This document shows positions 37,001 through 52,900 of a stretch of DNA of 64,000 nucleotides, in pieces. Source of the DNA: Urechis unicinctus (Eukaryota > Annelida > Polychaeta > Xenopneusta > Urechidae); the NCBI GenBank assembly GCA_034190875.2, contig CM067358.1:45674757-45738756 (forward strand), given 5' to 3'. Below the pieces are notes generated by a model. It had not been told where the DNA came from and did not search any database. It was given only the letters and a program-made list of their open reading frames with translations. The translations under genes were made by a program, and so were the position numbers. Positions within the stretch are counted from its first letter, which is position 1, and every line of letters starts with the position of its first letter.

Positions 37001-40000
37001 AGAACAGTAAAGCATAGAAGAAAACAGGTCAAAGGTTGATCCTTGTGATTTAATTGGATGATTCTTTGTTTTAATTTTCGCTTTTGGCTCTCGCGATGAT
37101 TAAACAGAAACTCGCAGGTTGTGCATAGGAAGGTGTATAATCGGGGGTAGCACAATACTGTTGAGTAATGGCTCCTGAACCATGAAAGTCTCGTTATATT
37201 CTCAGCTAATGACAGATTTATGGCGGATGTTAACGTGCTAATGGCAGAGGCATGGAAAGGAAATTACGTTCATGACAAAAACTACCACCAACAAAGCACA
37301 GTGTAGGGATATCAAGTTGTGCATCGATAATCAACACGGTTTTTAGCATGATACACCAGTCGTTTGTGATTAGGGCAAATAAATGACATACAATTTATAA
37401 TTTGCATGCCTATGTGTTCAATGATAACAATTTAATATATTGAGCAGTAAGGATTTATCTCATATTGTCAAATAAATACCATAAAAAATACCAATTCTAG
37501 ACGGGTGATCCTGCATCACAACAATTGTAAAACACAGCAATATTATTACCGGCCTTTAATGGCTGCGAAGAGGTAATACAGTATGTAGATTAGCACGTAT
37601 TGGGAAGAGAAATTATCTCGATATTCAACAACGACCTAGAAAGACAGAGAATCTTTCATTCACAAGGTTTTCGCCTTCTTAATGTGCATTGCAACAATCA
37701 GTGTGGTGCAGCGCAGATTGTAGATGTACATTTGTGTATGGCGAGCAGAGAGCTGATATAATGCTATTCCCCCTTCCTCCCCTAATAATTTTCAGCACGA
37801 TATGGGAGCCAGAGGGCGTGGTCCTATAGCGTGGGTAGGTCAAAAGCCTGTGAGGAATCCAACTCTCGGGGAACGATAAAACGAATCCCATCGAAATGTG
37901 TCCATCAATCACAACTGCCGACACATCAAAACTTCCTCATAACGAAAACCTTTACACCGTAGATCGCATGATATTTGATAAATTGGTCGATAATTGGAAC
38001 TCGGCTTTAGATTGACAAGTGCCCTAAATGAGTTAACGACCACATACCGCAACATGACTCACATAAGTTAAGGGTCCCAACCTGGTGCATTGGCGACAGC
38101 CGTTCAACACAAACTGAATATTGCGAATGCTAAAAGTCTTCTTGCTAATCACTGGCAAGCACGCACCAGGAATCATGTGTAAGTAACTTCACAGTTTTAC
38201 GCATACTATCACTATTCTGACGAATTAACATGCACAGTTAACAAGCAATCTTCGCTTAGACACAAAGAAGAAGAGGCTTTCCATTTGTTATTGCTCCTAA
38301 ACTTGTCAGGCGTGTGTTTGTGTGGTTGCCAAATAAACCGATTTTGTTACTTCCGTGAACAGCATATCACCGAACATATTGACCCATTGCAAATCCCACA
38401 CGTAGCTTATCCATGATGCCATTCAAGTGCGTCTCGCTGGTTAACATGCTATTAGTTGGTTGTACAGACCGCGATTCTTTGAGACAAGTGAATGTTTTAA
38501 AGCTAGTTGCAGCATTTTTCCTGCGGAATATACCGCACAACGATTAGTCACTACTCAAACCATGCCGCAGGTTCAGCATTGCTAGGAGTATTCGTAATGT
38601 GCCAACATGGCTATTGCAGCTCCATCGAGTATCTGAAATAAATTGGTACCAGTTTCATCAATCCACGAAGCGACTTGCGATGGATGCCCCTAGCAAGCCT
38701 TGGTACTTTGGAGGATGACAATTGCAAAACGTTATAAGGATACATACGTAATATACAGCAGATATAAAAATGGGTTTAATGGCAGCTACCTCTTATGCGA
38801 TTTTCTTTATCACAAACAGTGAGCCATAGCAGACTGCCATTGAAAATACAGCCATAATAATGCAGATTTGGAAGGCATTTGGCAATAACATATTAATATT
38901 AAATCATATTGATTTTTTTTAATGGGTATACTTCTGGTTGATATTCATGGAGACAACTTTATTTACCATTCTTAGAGAATAAGCCAGATAGGCCATTGAC
39001 AATTGCATTGGCAGGATTGAAGTGCAATGTCTTTAATTCAACAGCATTATGTAATACAATGGACGTTTTTTGCGTCTTCACAATGCGAGGCCGGGGCTTG
39101 CATGAATGTAACAATCACCAAACAGTGTAAACATTCGGAATAACCGAGAAAGATAACATGCGACAAGCATTGTATTGGTGTTATTACTGACTGAATAAAG
39201 CACAGTTCTTCACCATTAGGCGAATCTATGCAAGCCAACATTTGTTTCAAATTCTGGAGAGTGATACACACACTAACATCATCTCCATCAGATTTGATGG
39301 CAAACTGCACAACTACACCAGATTATATGTAAAAAAATTATCACTCCTTATCATTGTAGCTGAGCAATAACCAAATGTGACAGACAGTACAGAGGGCCTA
39401 ATCATATAATGTAACAGCCTGAATAACAACCAAGGCAGCGTCATTACTTATCTGTGTAGTTTCTCTTGTGCTGGTATAGCCATCACAGCTGCCGGCACAT
39501 TATTGGATTCTCATTACCAACAACCTGTACAACCTGGGCCATATAACATTTGAGTATCTGGGAGGCAAATTGGAACTCAGCTCTAGACGAGTCCTATCAG
39601 TGAGGTACCATCGTGTGTATACGTTTGAGCCACAACATATTTCCTCCCTCATATATTACTAGTATATATGCAACAGATATACAAGTCGACGAGATGCCAA
39701 ATTTAGTGACAAAACAGACTGTTTGCTTGACTGGTTGCTGTGCTTCATATCATACGATATGCAATCAAAACTAACGAACCAATTCCGAGAGCTAAATTCA
39801 TTGTAGAATTCAAACCCCCTTTTCATCTCAAAACCTGTTAGTTGACACGCTCGCCTTTAAGAGCAGAGGACAGGCAGAGTCTGATCACGTTAATCTCCTG
39901 CTACTATTGTTCGTATCACCGACAGCAGACAGCTGACATGAGACGTACAAGAATGATCGACAGATCTCTACGACTGACTAATTGTCATGGAGCAACCTTT

Positions 40001-41956
40001 CAGGATGTTTTCAGCTGAACCCAACCGTCAGTATTGCGAGCTACACATTGCTCTTTCACGCCCATGGAAAGTTGCTTTGTGTATACAAAGTTTCTTCTGC
40101 TTCTGTTAGATGACTTGTTTATTGCTTATCAATAATAAATTCAGACACGACATTTGTTTGAAATAAAGGGTGTTATGGCGGCTTTTTGCTTTGAGTGTCA
40201 CCTGAGGATAAGCTTCTAGTTACTCCCAGCATGCACTAGGGCTAATTTTACTCCTTGTATGTATTTTCTTGATTGTTTCATGCATGCGATTATCATCGTG
40301 GCGAATCGATTCTAACTATGCAAAAGCAATTCCCAGATAGATGCAAAAGAGACGAAATTTCTTGCCGATTATAATTGCTGGTAAGCTTCATCACTGTAAT
40401 ATGCATTTATTGATGCCAATAACACCAAATTGATAACTCCATATGGTTGGCAAAAAGATAACATTGAAACTGACGCTTCCACGAATACCATGCCTGCAAA
40501 TTCCATACACAGTCTATTTAGGATGCAGATGTTTGGTCATAGTTGATAGCAAATTGGCAACTGCGTGTGAGTAAGCACTATGACCACAATTTGAATTGGC
40601 ATTAGATATCTTTATGGTTCCTCACGAGCCAAAGCATCTTTATCAATTGCAGTTCCATCCAGACTCTCTCTTGCCCCATGTTACATTTTTGTTCCATCGG
40701 CTGCAATAGTATGAAATATAGCAATGAGTTAAAATAGATTGGTGCAAGTTTCATCAATCCACGAAATAACTTGCCATGCATGCGCCGGGAGAGCCTTGAC
40801 ACATTTCAGACCGGGCAATACAGTTATGATGCGTCATGTTAACCCACCATATGATAACAAAGCCCCATCCTTAGTCGCATCAAATCGTTGTGTGTCCTAT
40901 TCAGTACCACTAATGTGAATACAATTTGTTTTATTGTAGGTGATAATTACAGACGAACGTCCGCTTTTAACATTGCAACGATGATGTTTTTGCCAGACAT
41001 AGCACACGACGCGCGCATGGTACCTGTAACTAACACTTATTGTCAGACGAGCAAGTCCAGATTTAATACGAGCAATAAAAAGCAACCTTTTATACACAGA
41101 TGTCTAATAATATGTTAGTGACAGGTTTGTGCATTGAGAACCCATTTGTTGAAGACTATACAATAGGACAAGTCAACACAGCAAGCTGTAATACGCTAAG
41201 CGCAGCCAACGTTTTCTAGATGACATTTATTCTGGTTTATATATTTCACAATTTCTCAATACAACGATGTTGGATGTTGATAAATACTTGAGTTTGTTAG
41301 ATTATCAAATACTTCAACCTGGCACCATATGCATTGTATATTAGTTCAGGAAATGGTCGGGCATTAACCGAGCATTAGAAAGTTATCCACCTATAAAGTA
41401 TGATTTTCTGGTGAAGGGTACCACATGAAACAATGATGGCATGTAATGGCCCGATAATGCTTGATTTGTGATTAAATAGATCTCACCTAACCAATAGCTA
41501 TCCCTGTGTTAGTAGAAGTCTGTCTCTAATGATGTTAGTGATGTGGCATGGTGAGAGCCGGGGACGGTGGAGCCTGATGATATTTATTTACATCTTACAG
41601 CAATGAAACTGCCAGTCGCATCAGTTAGACCTGGTATAGTAGTGGCTTATGTGCGTAATACTACAAGGGGTTACCTAAAGAGCCACATCCGGCATTATAA
41701 TTGCGAATATATAAAAGTTGTATCATTGACGCAATGACGAATGGTGTAATGTAAGTCTTCCATAAGTATCAGTCATTGGCACAATGCAAACTGCTCCGTC
41801 TTCAAGTCCGATAGTGCGTTTCATCATTCTGTAACCTGTACCTGTAGCGGAGAGTAACTACTGTGGAATATAACTGCCGTAAAACTTTACCTTTCCATAT
41901 TATAATCTTCAACGGGTCCCTACCGACTTTTGTTGCATTGCTCAGCTCATCATTTC
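34023..41956 (+). repeat. 7.9-kb tandem duplication, copy 2
   Basis: It begins again at 'cgcggattcacataagacgc' and ends in 'ctcagctcatcatttc', after which the sequence becomes unique ('cctctattcgtcagg'). The junction between copies shows only about one base of shared sequence at the breakpoint, so it does not look like crossing-over between long repeats. Copy-specific features are an extra ~38 bp near 36,203-36,242, a ~37-bp insertion near 39,649-39,687, and a shorter spacer near 41,152. It contains no supported gene. Confidence 0.95.
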
Positions 41957-43873
41957 CCTCTATTCGTCAGGTCCGGGCATCCTGTTGCAATGCTTAAATG
42001 ACTGTTTTCCAAAATATATGCATGAAACGGGTTCATTTTGCATAATACAACGACCACGAGGCGATTCCTGTAATTCGCCCGTCACATTCTACGTGGTTTA
42101 TGTCATTGTGAGCGGTGCTCAATTCCTATTTTCTGTCATTGCTGATGCCGGAATAATTCCGAGTCAGAGATTTCTGCATACAATAGATTGATACACAGCA
42201 CATAATATAAAAACTGAATGAGGGTTATTAATAACACTACAAATGTTTCGCAAACGCTCTCCTATTTGGGAATCCATACACGATATTGAAAGAGCAGATA
42301 ACTGCTCTGAGGTCGTTCTAGGGGATATGATTGCTTGCCACATGTCATGTTACTCGTCCGAATAGGCCGAAGTGATCAGTGATCTAAAGTTGGTTTCAAA
42401 ATGACTAAAAGACACTTAAAAGGCTATCAACGCAACCTGTAAATATTTTATCAGTATGGGCTGTGCCCTGTGAGCAGAGGTCAAAGGTCTTCAGAGGTAA
42501 AAGTTACACAGGCTTATAGCACGAAATATACAAAGCCAGTAAAATAAGTAAGCGTGCCCACAATGGCCGGCGTGCGATATCCCCTGCAAAAGTTATTCGT
42601 TAACAGCCATGCTAGGTAGCTCAGGTATCTTATACCAATGGCTTGATGGTGCTGAGTTAACAGGATGCTTTGCACAAGTTAACAGAACCCAATAAAGCGA
42701 TAGTCAGCTTTTCTAATTAAATTCTTAAATCACATTCAGATTGTCTCTATGAAGCAAGGCCCCGATAGTTCTCATGATATTACGCAGGTAGAGCATCAAC
42801 GAATCGAATACATTCTGATAGAATACTGAAAGTATGTAAGAGCGGTGGGTCCTCAATGTCCATGAAGAGAAAGACATTCAAACGGACCCTTCAGCCGCTA
42901 GTATGCCTGTCATACTCCACACATACGACCTGAAATGTTCTGCAACATTTTTATATTTGACCTTAACGCGCCGGTAACCGTCATCCAAAAGAACTCGTAC
43001 TGAATATCGCATTTATGTTTTGTCAAGGTGTAATAAATCGGTAGAAGTCATTCGAAATTGAGTTGTATTAGGGATGATGGATCGAACCTGACATGAGATC
43101 GCTTTTACTCTAAGCACGGGGCTAGGGTGAATGTAGATGCAGTCTACTACGTCTGTTTTCCCTACACGGGCACGAACGTCGATAGATATACGCTCTAGAC
43201 CAATTGCGTTGGCTATTAGCTAATGACGAAATCGTCAGAACGAGAATTATTCTTATTGATATACGTATTTAAAGCGGCTTATTTTCGCTAGAAGCTATGC
43301 AACCGGTTGCTTTAAAAATGTAATGCCCTTACTCCAATTGCACGTTAATCACGTAAATACACGTCATTACCAAACTCTAATTCCACTACAGCCAAGTATG
43401 TTACAAGTAAATACATCACAGAGGAGAAACAAGCGAAATATTTTGAGGGTTCATGTCGTCTTGAAAATAAACATCGCGAAGTTTGCCCTAGTGTTTACCT
43501 CATTGCTGAATATAACAGGAAGATGTAATGCCCATCAATGTAAAATGGCAAACCAGGGTATTCACACGAATGGTAATATTTCCTAACTATGCACCAATAC
43601 CAATCTTGTGGGTTACATCGATTGCTATATTCATTTGGCAAGAAATCAATTAATCTCTCCCAGCGTTAAACACAGACATCGATGATTTCTATTAAGAAAT
43701 CCTAAAACAGATCACACAATTTGTAATCCCTCACATCAGACTCAAACATACATAATCTTGGCGATGTATTAATGCTATTGACAGGCTGATCTCAATATGG
43801 TATGGTGATTGGGTAATACTCGGAGATGATGCTTTAATTCCATCCACTTACACAGCTATCGAAGGGCATTATC
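41957..43873. other. Gene-free spacer downstream of the tandem pair
   Basis: Frames of 87 codons or fewer, none recognised. No repeats or RNA genes stand out. Confidence 0.5.
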
Positions 43874-44420
<547 letters not shown>

Positions 44421-45849
44421 GCACTGATGCACTGTTTTTGCGATCTGCTTGTTCAATTTTATATGGTAATAGATTAAGCATACCACCCAAACTATTTTGA
44501 ATATGTGTTTTGTTCGTCGGGCATTATTAAATTAGTACTTTGTAAGGAAACAGTAGGATGTTAATAGTTGTATTTACATTCGAAAAGAGCAATATACTGA
44601 TGGAAATGAAAAACATTCCTTTGGTTAGGTATTAATGCTTCGAGCACTGTTAATAATAGAATTGTTTTTGTAAAATCCTAAAGATACTTTAATGAATCGT
44701 GTTTGTGTCTCTTCAGCTAATAGCACAACATGTTTGCTCACAAAAAAAAGAAGCATACCGCTGATGGTCACTGTCTTGTGAATACTCAGCGTTCAAGGTT
44801 TTGCTCCACTCTGCGATTCATAAGGACGTCATGTGGTAACGTCAAATCTTTGCGCTCATTATCCGCGAGAAATGAGTAAAAAAGTATACCTATAATTGTT
44901 TGTTTTTGTTGACGTTAATCAATCAGTTTCAATGCTTATAGAGCCAAGTGTTTCTCTTGGTACGTAATACTTGCCGTTGATAATTATACTGCTGCTAATC
45001 ACATGGTGTTGCAAAGTCGCAAAGTAAGCAATCATTATGCACAGCGAATAAGTGATGGTGTCTCAAACATCAGTTTAGATTGATTCAACGCACATTACCT
45101 ACAGCATTGCAGAAAAGAAAATTGCACAAAGTTTATTACATGCCTGTTACGCAGAATCACATTGTACACATGATTTAATATGCACCAATTCTCGACTTTT
45201 AACTGCTAAATAAAGATAGCAACATTCAATCCTAAAACATACATTGTTAAAGGCTGATTACTTCCGTACTAGCAGATGTGCACCAAAAGCATTAGAATTA
45301 TCATTCCACGCAACAAAACATATGTAGAATAGGATAATAAAAAAATCTAATCTGGCAAAATCAAGTTTGGTACACTTTATTCTTAGCTTCAATACAAGAG
45401 TAGCAATATATTTATGCATTTTTCTGTAAATAATCTATCAAAATCTTCTTTTATCTGCTTGCCTTTCCGTTGATCTAAATTCATTGCCGCAATTTAGTTC
45501 CATAATTGTCGTGGCAAGTTGTTGTTGCAAAGAATTAATGTTTGTGAATGCCACATTCTGTGTTCTCATGAGTTTTTGGTGAGTCTGTGATATGCATGAT
45601 GCTGATGTTCCTTGGTAATTCCCAAATCTGCAGAGCTAGTTTTGTGTACACTTAGCAGAGCACGTAATCTAACACTCTGCTGACAAGAATCATTTGCCTT
45701 TGATGATATATCACAAACGTGGACAATACATCTTATTTGAGCAAACGGGACGGATGTTGCATTCGCAAAAACAGTGATTTCAAGCAAAAGCATTTCAAAA
45801 TAGAATAATTGAATATAATCGTAAATATATTTGCAATCCCCTAACATAC
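44421..45849. other. Gene-free spacer
   Basis: Nothing recognisable except one 93-codon - strand frame at 45,566-45,847 without domain or splice support. Confidence 0.5.
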
Positions 45850-46795
45850 CTATGCCTGATCAGGTGATTTCAACACGCAGCACATGCACTTCAACTAATG
45901 CAAACTTTACTATAATTATAGTAATAGCTTAGTTATGCCAATCGATCAATCCGCACATCAAATAAGTTCATTTGGCCTCTTCTGAGTCACTTATGTCATT
46001 CAACAATGCCACAGCTTTTTTCAATGCCAGTTTTAAGGCGGCTGGATTCCAGTAGAGCTGCTCACTATCAACGTGTATAGCTGCGATGGCTGCGATGTCG
46101 CTGTACTTTATAGGATGAAACCCATCATATGTATATATTTCGCATATCAGTCGTCAAAACATCAGACCTGCAACATTATTGCCACTTGTCTCAGTGCAAG
46201 GATTGGCAGTTTGATTCCGGTACGGGATAAATATATCTAAAGCTCTTTACATTTATAGATAGTCAATAACAACAAGCAAAGACATCGCATGTGATGGACG
46301 TGATGGACTTTATCAGTTAGTAAGCATTTCCAGTCGGTGAACTATCACCCAAAACCATAAATCGTATTTTAATGGCTGACATATTTATGTCAAGAATTGT
46401 GCATACTGCCACAGCATTTATATACACAGGAGAACTTACATTAGCTTTTACGTTGCAGATCCACATTTCACTACCAACTATTAGAATATTACAGCAGTAA
46501 TAAAAATATCGGTAACACACTGCTGCCCGAAACTGTAGTTTGCCCACACGTTTGTCATTAAATCGGAGCCAACAATTTTCCTTTTGTTACACTTCTGCGT
46601 TTGATATTCATGAGAGTCACTAATATCATAATGATCCAACGCAAACATGCTGTCGATTGGTCAAGTAATAAACCTTGAAGGACACTATTAGCACGACATC
46701 ATTATGAATAGCAATTAAGACTAAGCATGTTATGTGTTTCATCAATAGTTATCATTTGAAGATGGTATGAAGCTACACATATCGCCTTGGTGATC
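45850..46795 (+). repeat. Old tandem unit, copy A (shortened)
   Basis: It starts 'tgcctgatcaggtgatttca' and runs to 'gaagctacacatatcgcctt'. It matches copy B in order: a 'cagcacatgcacttcaac' block, an 'actataattatagta' block, 'gtagagctgctcact', 'catcagacctgcaacattat', and a 'gatggactttatca' block. Relative to B it lacks roughly 300 bp in the middle. No gene. Confidence 0.8.
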
Positions 46796-46984
46796 AACTT
46801 CACTCTGATTAAACAGATTCTGGTAACTCAAAGCCTGCATGTTTGCACTATGTGAATTATTCATAGTCCCTGATTTACTTTCCTCTATATATGGCCATGT
46901 ACTTCGCTGTCTGCTCTCCCTACTCTCAATCCTTTAATTCTCGAAATCAAATATGAACGTAAGTATATTTGCATCCCTAATATG

Positions 46985-48140
46985 CTTCTGCCTGATCAGG
47001 CGATTTCAACTCACAGCACATGCACTTCAACTTAATCAAACTATAATTATAGTAGTTGATTAGTTATTTTTTATCAATGTGATATCAATCCTCATATCAA
47101 CTTTAAAAAAAAGTAAAATTAGCGTCTTCTCAATAATTTCGGTTAATCAGCAATGCCACTGGTGTTTTTCAAATACCACTCAATCTCATACCAGCTTGAG
47201 AGCGGCTTGTTTTCAGTAGAGCTGCTCACTGTCAACTTTTATAGCGGTGTTTGTGTAGGGCATTAGAGGGCTTGGGGAAATATGCTTCCGATTGTATCAT
47301 TTTCATGCAAATAGCTTTTACGACTATCACACCCTAATTCCATATGCTCTGCTAGCAAAACACAGGCCGTGTTGTTAAATTACTTTCTCGTGCAGCTTAT
47401 GGTATGAGTAACTGTGCTCCAGATTTTTTGGGATCAATAAGGAGAAAAGATGAGCTTCATTTATTATGGCGTATGATACAAAAGAAAATATTGCAGTGTA
47501 TCATTAAATCGCATGCATCGCAGTTTGACCAGAAATCATTCCGGCGTCAATATACGCAGAAAAAAACATAGTACTACATACCCCTATATGAACCACGTAA
47601 AAGGTAAAAAAACATATTGCTTCGATCGCTGGGTTGTCGCTTTGCTATATAGAATAACCCCATCATATGTATTTATTTCGCAAAGCAGTCGTCAAAGACA
47701 TCAGACCTGCAACATTATTACCACTAGTCCTAGTGTTACGACTAGCAGTTTGATACCGATATGGAATGAATATGTCTACAGCTCTTCACATCTGTAGAAA
47801 GTCCATAACAACCAGCAAAGATATCGCTTGTGATGAACGTGATGGACTATATCAAGCATTTCCAGTGGCTGGACTATAAGTTATGCCCATACGTTAGCCA
47901 TTAAATCCGAGCTACCAATTCTCCTCTCGTTACACTTCTGCGTTTGGTTTTCGTTAGAGGCACTAAAATATTATAATAATGGTCCTACGCCGATATGTCG
48001 ATGGCCAAGGTAATTAACCTTGAAAGGCACTATAAGTACGCCATTATTTTGAATAGCAATTAAGACTAAGCACATAATGTCTCATCAATCGTCATCATTT
48101 GAAGATAGTTTGAAGCTACACATACCGCCTTGGTTGTAAA
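46985..48140 (+). repeat. Old tandem unit, copy B
   Basis: Matches copy A at both ends. Its middle matches copies C and D: 'gcttttacgactatc', 'atgctctgctagcaaaacac', 'ttccggcgtcaatatacgc' and 'gtcgctttgctatatagaata' have counterparts near 50,030-50,340 and 54,270-54,640. The 94-codon frame at 47,513 is not open in the other copies. Confidence 0.8.
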
Positions 48141-48325
48141 GGGTTCTACGCGGTGGCTATATTGAACACGACTGGGCGTCAAACACATTCATATATTTTG
48201 GGGCTTTACATGAACTGATAATTGTTATACATCGAGCAAAGGATATTGTTTTCTATTCGATACCACCTTATGAGTAATTGTTGATAGCATACGGCTTGCA
48301 TTTATATTAATGTTCTGTTGACATT
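48141..48325. other. Spacer after copy B
   Basis: Short unique sequence with no gene signal, ending at the direct repeat that flanks the next array. Confidence 0.4.
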
Positions 48326-48534
<209 letters not shown>

Positions 48535-49949
48535 AAAAGGTATATATGTTTAGTGTTGATTGTTTAGTATAAGTAACAAGTTGTCCGGAATATCTGAAGC
48601 TGTCGGCGACATATCGAAGAAAGAGACTGGTTTTATGCATTCAGAAATTTCCAGGTAAGAAAACCAATCAGACGCAGATTGTCAAAAATGATGGATAAAA
48701 GAGTATCTTTTCTAAATGGTAACCCAGGAATACAATCGACTCACTGGCTGGCACGCGCATCACCCTGGAACGAAGATTTAAACCTTCGAAAATGCGTCAT
48801 TGTACGGATAACGATTACATTGCTCTGCAGGTAATATCTTAATCCTTATGTTATCGAAAAGAATGCCAATCTACAGGTCACCTTTTAGATTTTTACTTTC
48901 ACAATAATTCTCTTCAACGAAACCGAGAGGAAGGCACTAAACCTGTAACTGTGTCAAACGGATAGAGAGGTGTAATGGTGCAGTGGTGCAGAGGTGCCTT
49001 AAACGATACCACATAATGTCGTAGGCGATATCATTTTATACAGGTCACATTTGGTAATGCAACAAATATGATCAACCAAAATATCGCAGGGAAATTTTAG
49101 GCTCTAAGCGTTTTTAATTCTGAAAAAATGCTTAATATAATATAAAATGTAACAATACCTGGACTTGTTAGCATCTTTTAATAATCTTTGATGCTTGTTT
49201 AGTGTGTAATTATTTATTGGATGTGACAAAATTTTACAATATAGTCTTCTTACTCACACTTAAACACTCGTCAATACGGACAAAGGTTGCATGGTGTATA
49301 CATTGTGTACGCGTTGAATTGATAAAATATAGCGCAGGTTGCCAACACTGAACGAATCTTTGATCGCTAACTTCTAACAAGTGATACGCACACACGCATC
49401 AGCTTATGATGTAGAAAACAACTGCACAACTAACCCTGACTTTATACACATAGAATATCATGCCATACTATTAAGCTTTTTGGCCGCATGTTGATTTGAT
49501 TGTCACGTGAGTATGTATTGCCAGCAACGTGTAGTATGTACATGGTTAATCCAAGTACTTTATTGGAATGCGTTACGCTAGAATATCTCGATTACTCCAA
49601 ATAATGCCGAGGCCATGGGGTGCTTTGTTTAAATAACAATTGGTAAGCCTTTATTTAAAATCTTTGAAGTAAAAATGCTTGATTTAACATAATACAATTC
49701 ACTCACTAAACTGAATGTCATCGCGTAGCAATGCTGCAACACGATCAAAGTAAGAACTGATGTTGAGCCTGAAATACAACCCAGCGATACTCGGTAATTG
49801 CATTATTATACAAAGGGCTACTCTTCTAGCTGAAGAGGTTAAACATGGTGGATAAAGGACCCACATTGCAGCCAAGGCATTCAATATCACTTATCTGCTT
49901 AATGAGGACTGCTCTGCCGCGATTGCGCCCTGGACGATTGGTCATAGGG
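48535..49949. other. Gene-free spacer
   Basis: No frame over 65 codons is worth calling; no recognised repeats. Confidence 0.5.
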
Positions 49950-52900
49950 AACATTAATGCACTGTAAATATACGGAAATCATTCCCTGCAAATTATCTTT
50001 TTATGTATCAATCGATGTAAAAAAAAAGAGGTTACGACTATCAATCTTGAATTCAATGTGCTCTGCTCGCAAAACAGAGGTCGTGGTATTATACTATTTA
50101 CGGGTGGCGCTAATGGTCTGCTGTGTGAATGAGCTACGGCTTCTTGCTGCCAATATAACACAACAGACAGGCTTCAATCATTATGGCGAATGATATTCTT
50201 CCGGAGCCCTGATTGACTTGGAATAATTCCGGCATCACTTTACGCAGATAATAACCAAGCAACACAAGCTATCCCAACATAAACCACTTTTAATGTGACA
50301 AGCTAATTTCAATGATCGTCTCGCGGTCGCTTTATTATGTATAATAACCACATTCAATGCATTTATTTCCCAACACAGTCATTATGACTTCACAGCAGAG
50401 TGATTGATTGTTTGATCAATCAAGGATAATAAAACGAGTGATGGTGAAATGTTTAATCTGGCATGAAAAACTTGCATTGTGATAATGGCTAGTCATGGTA
50501 GCAAATGCTTATGACATCATTTTCGTCTATTCAAAGTGATATGTATTTTCTCTTTCTATTACAAAATTGCAGCAAAACTTGATCTTGCCGATATGTTTGC
50601 AATTAAATATAATTAAGAAAGCAGCCACTTGTTAATTGCTGCTCAGTAACAGTTGTCTGAAATTTCACGTAAACGATCATTAAACACTGTGGAGGATGTT
50701 GTTGATAGCCATTTTGGAAACTAAGCGCATGGAAAGGAGTGGTCTAAATAGTAAGTCTAAAACGAGCTATATTGCTCCGATCGGGTTGAGTTCATCGACA
50801 AAAAGAGAAAACTTCAGCTCTTATAACCGAGTGATCTGGGTTTCAGATACATGTGATTCCTCCATGGGTTCTGTATAGAAGCAAAACCCAGAATGACATA
50901 TGTAAATTGCTATCATGTTGTCATTGATGGCAAGTGCTGTGATAAAGCTTGGGACCCGCCATACATTGTCCTAATAAAACAGGGCAATATGCCATGTCTG
51001 ACCCCAAAGCAACTCCGTAGCGTATCGTCTAGGTGAAATGATAGCTCCCCCTCCCACCCCAAATCAACTGATTGTAGTTTTATGTTAGAGGACTCATCTA
51101 CAAAATGTGGCGCAGTCTGTCATGGGCTATTTTGCAGAGGTGAGAGCGTTTAAAACATGATGTAGTGGACTTTATGATAAATATAATGATTTTGCTAAAT
51201 TCTGATGTCAACCAACCCCTGATTTGCTCAGGTAACCCATAAAGCGCATATTTGCTTTTTTGTCTGCGACGTTCCAAGAAGAGTTTGTTTCATTGGACGT
51301 TTTTAAGTTCGTTTTCACTTCACTTTAGTTGTCATTGTGCGTTGCTAATTGTGAGGTACGTTCGTTTTGGATTGCATTAACTATAAGATATGCTTTTACG
51401 CTCTCTGGCCCCACAACGTCATGCTGTTTCGTGGAATGCGGTTTAGCGCTATGATAAATTTGCTGTAACACTATACGTCATCAATGAATGAAATGACAGC
51501 ATCTGTTCGACATTGTCTTCCATGATCAAATTGTTAATCTAGTCAAAATCAGAATGTGTTTGCATGATTGTTACGATACGTTTTCGCTGTTAACATGTAC
51601 ATATCGGTCATACACTGTGAGGACTGCTTTTCTCGCACTGTTTTTTTTTTGCAATGTGTGCATTTATTTTCCAATAGTACCCGTGTATTTGTTACCACAA
51701 CGCCCACCAAGCCTATCTATGCGTTGTGCTTCGACCTAACGTGGTATTTCTATACGATAACCAAAGGTGTAGTTATTTCCACATTATAATCAGAATGTAT
51801 TATAATAGCGACGAAGCATAGCTCAATGCATATCATCGCTACCAACCAAAGCACCAGTGGCAAAGCTTTATTACTCTGGTGGCTGCTAAACGAGGAAAGG
51901 TTCAGCAAAATATTCATATGTCCTGTTCATATCTCTCCACAGTATAATCTCTCCTGCAAATATCTTATTAAACTTAAAGGCAGTTTCCTTATCGAATATT
52001 TAATCGGGCAGTGTTATTATTTTGTCAGGGCGACACAAGTAACAACCATAAGTCGTTAACAACTTACGTTTGAAGATGCAAAGCACCGCCTGGATAGCTT
52101 TGTTTTAGTGTTGACACAAACCAAATGATTCCCATTCAACCGATGGCATGAACGAAATCAGAATCCGTATAGTGCCATCTGCTATTAAATTTAATTATCT
52201 TGCTATATGCCTTGACCACACCCAGTAATTGTTCTTCATTCTAATTAAACATGATGTAACTAAGTCAGACTATTAAATGAATTATATTCTCTGATTCAAC
52301 GTAGCGCATACGATGGGATAAATAAAAATTGAGATACAGTAGCGGATGCAGTTCTGAGGACATAAAACAGGAAATCGATGACATCAGGTACTTTCTGTCA
52401 CTTGAACTGATTGGATAGTTGGTTACAATGGTATGTGTAAATGTTTAATGACCGTTTCATTAGTTTTGCGGGACTAATGCCTTGACTCATCAAAATGAAT
52501 ACACAATGTGAATGTTTGTTCGTCGTATCGTATTTGATTATTCAACTTGAGTGTCGCACGTCCATCAACGAGACTCTCGAAAATGCTGTGTTGTCGTCTT
52601 TTTCGTGGAAAGTGTGCATTTTATTCCATACATTATTTGCGCTAACCCCATCTGTTTGGAAATATTAGATGGAGCATATTCAATGCATTGCGAGTACCTT
52701 CTTATTTCAGCCGAAATTATTACATATATGGGAAATGTATCTAAATGATTGGTATATATGAATGATTAACGATAGGAACACCACCTTTAACGCACAGTCA
52801 TTTAGCGGGGTGCGCAATAACCCTCTGGCTAGCAAAGGTCCGGGCAAGGTGCTGTCAAGGAATTGCGTACATTGACTGCACTACTTTAGACGCTAGCGTT

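Noticed and set aside
43060-43160. Possible tRNA-like T-loop ('ggttcgatcc' on the - strand)
   Set aside because: No cloverleaf with matching acceptor stem or convincing A box could be drawn.
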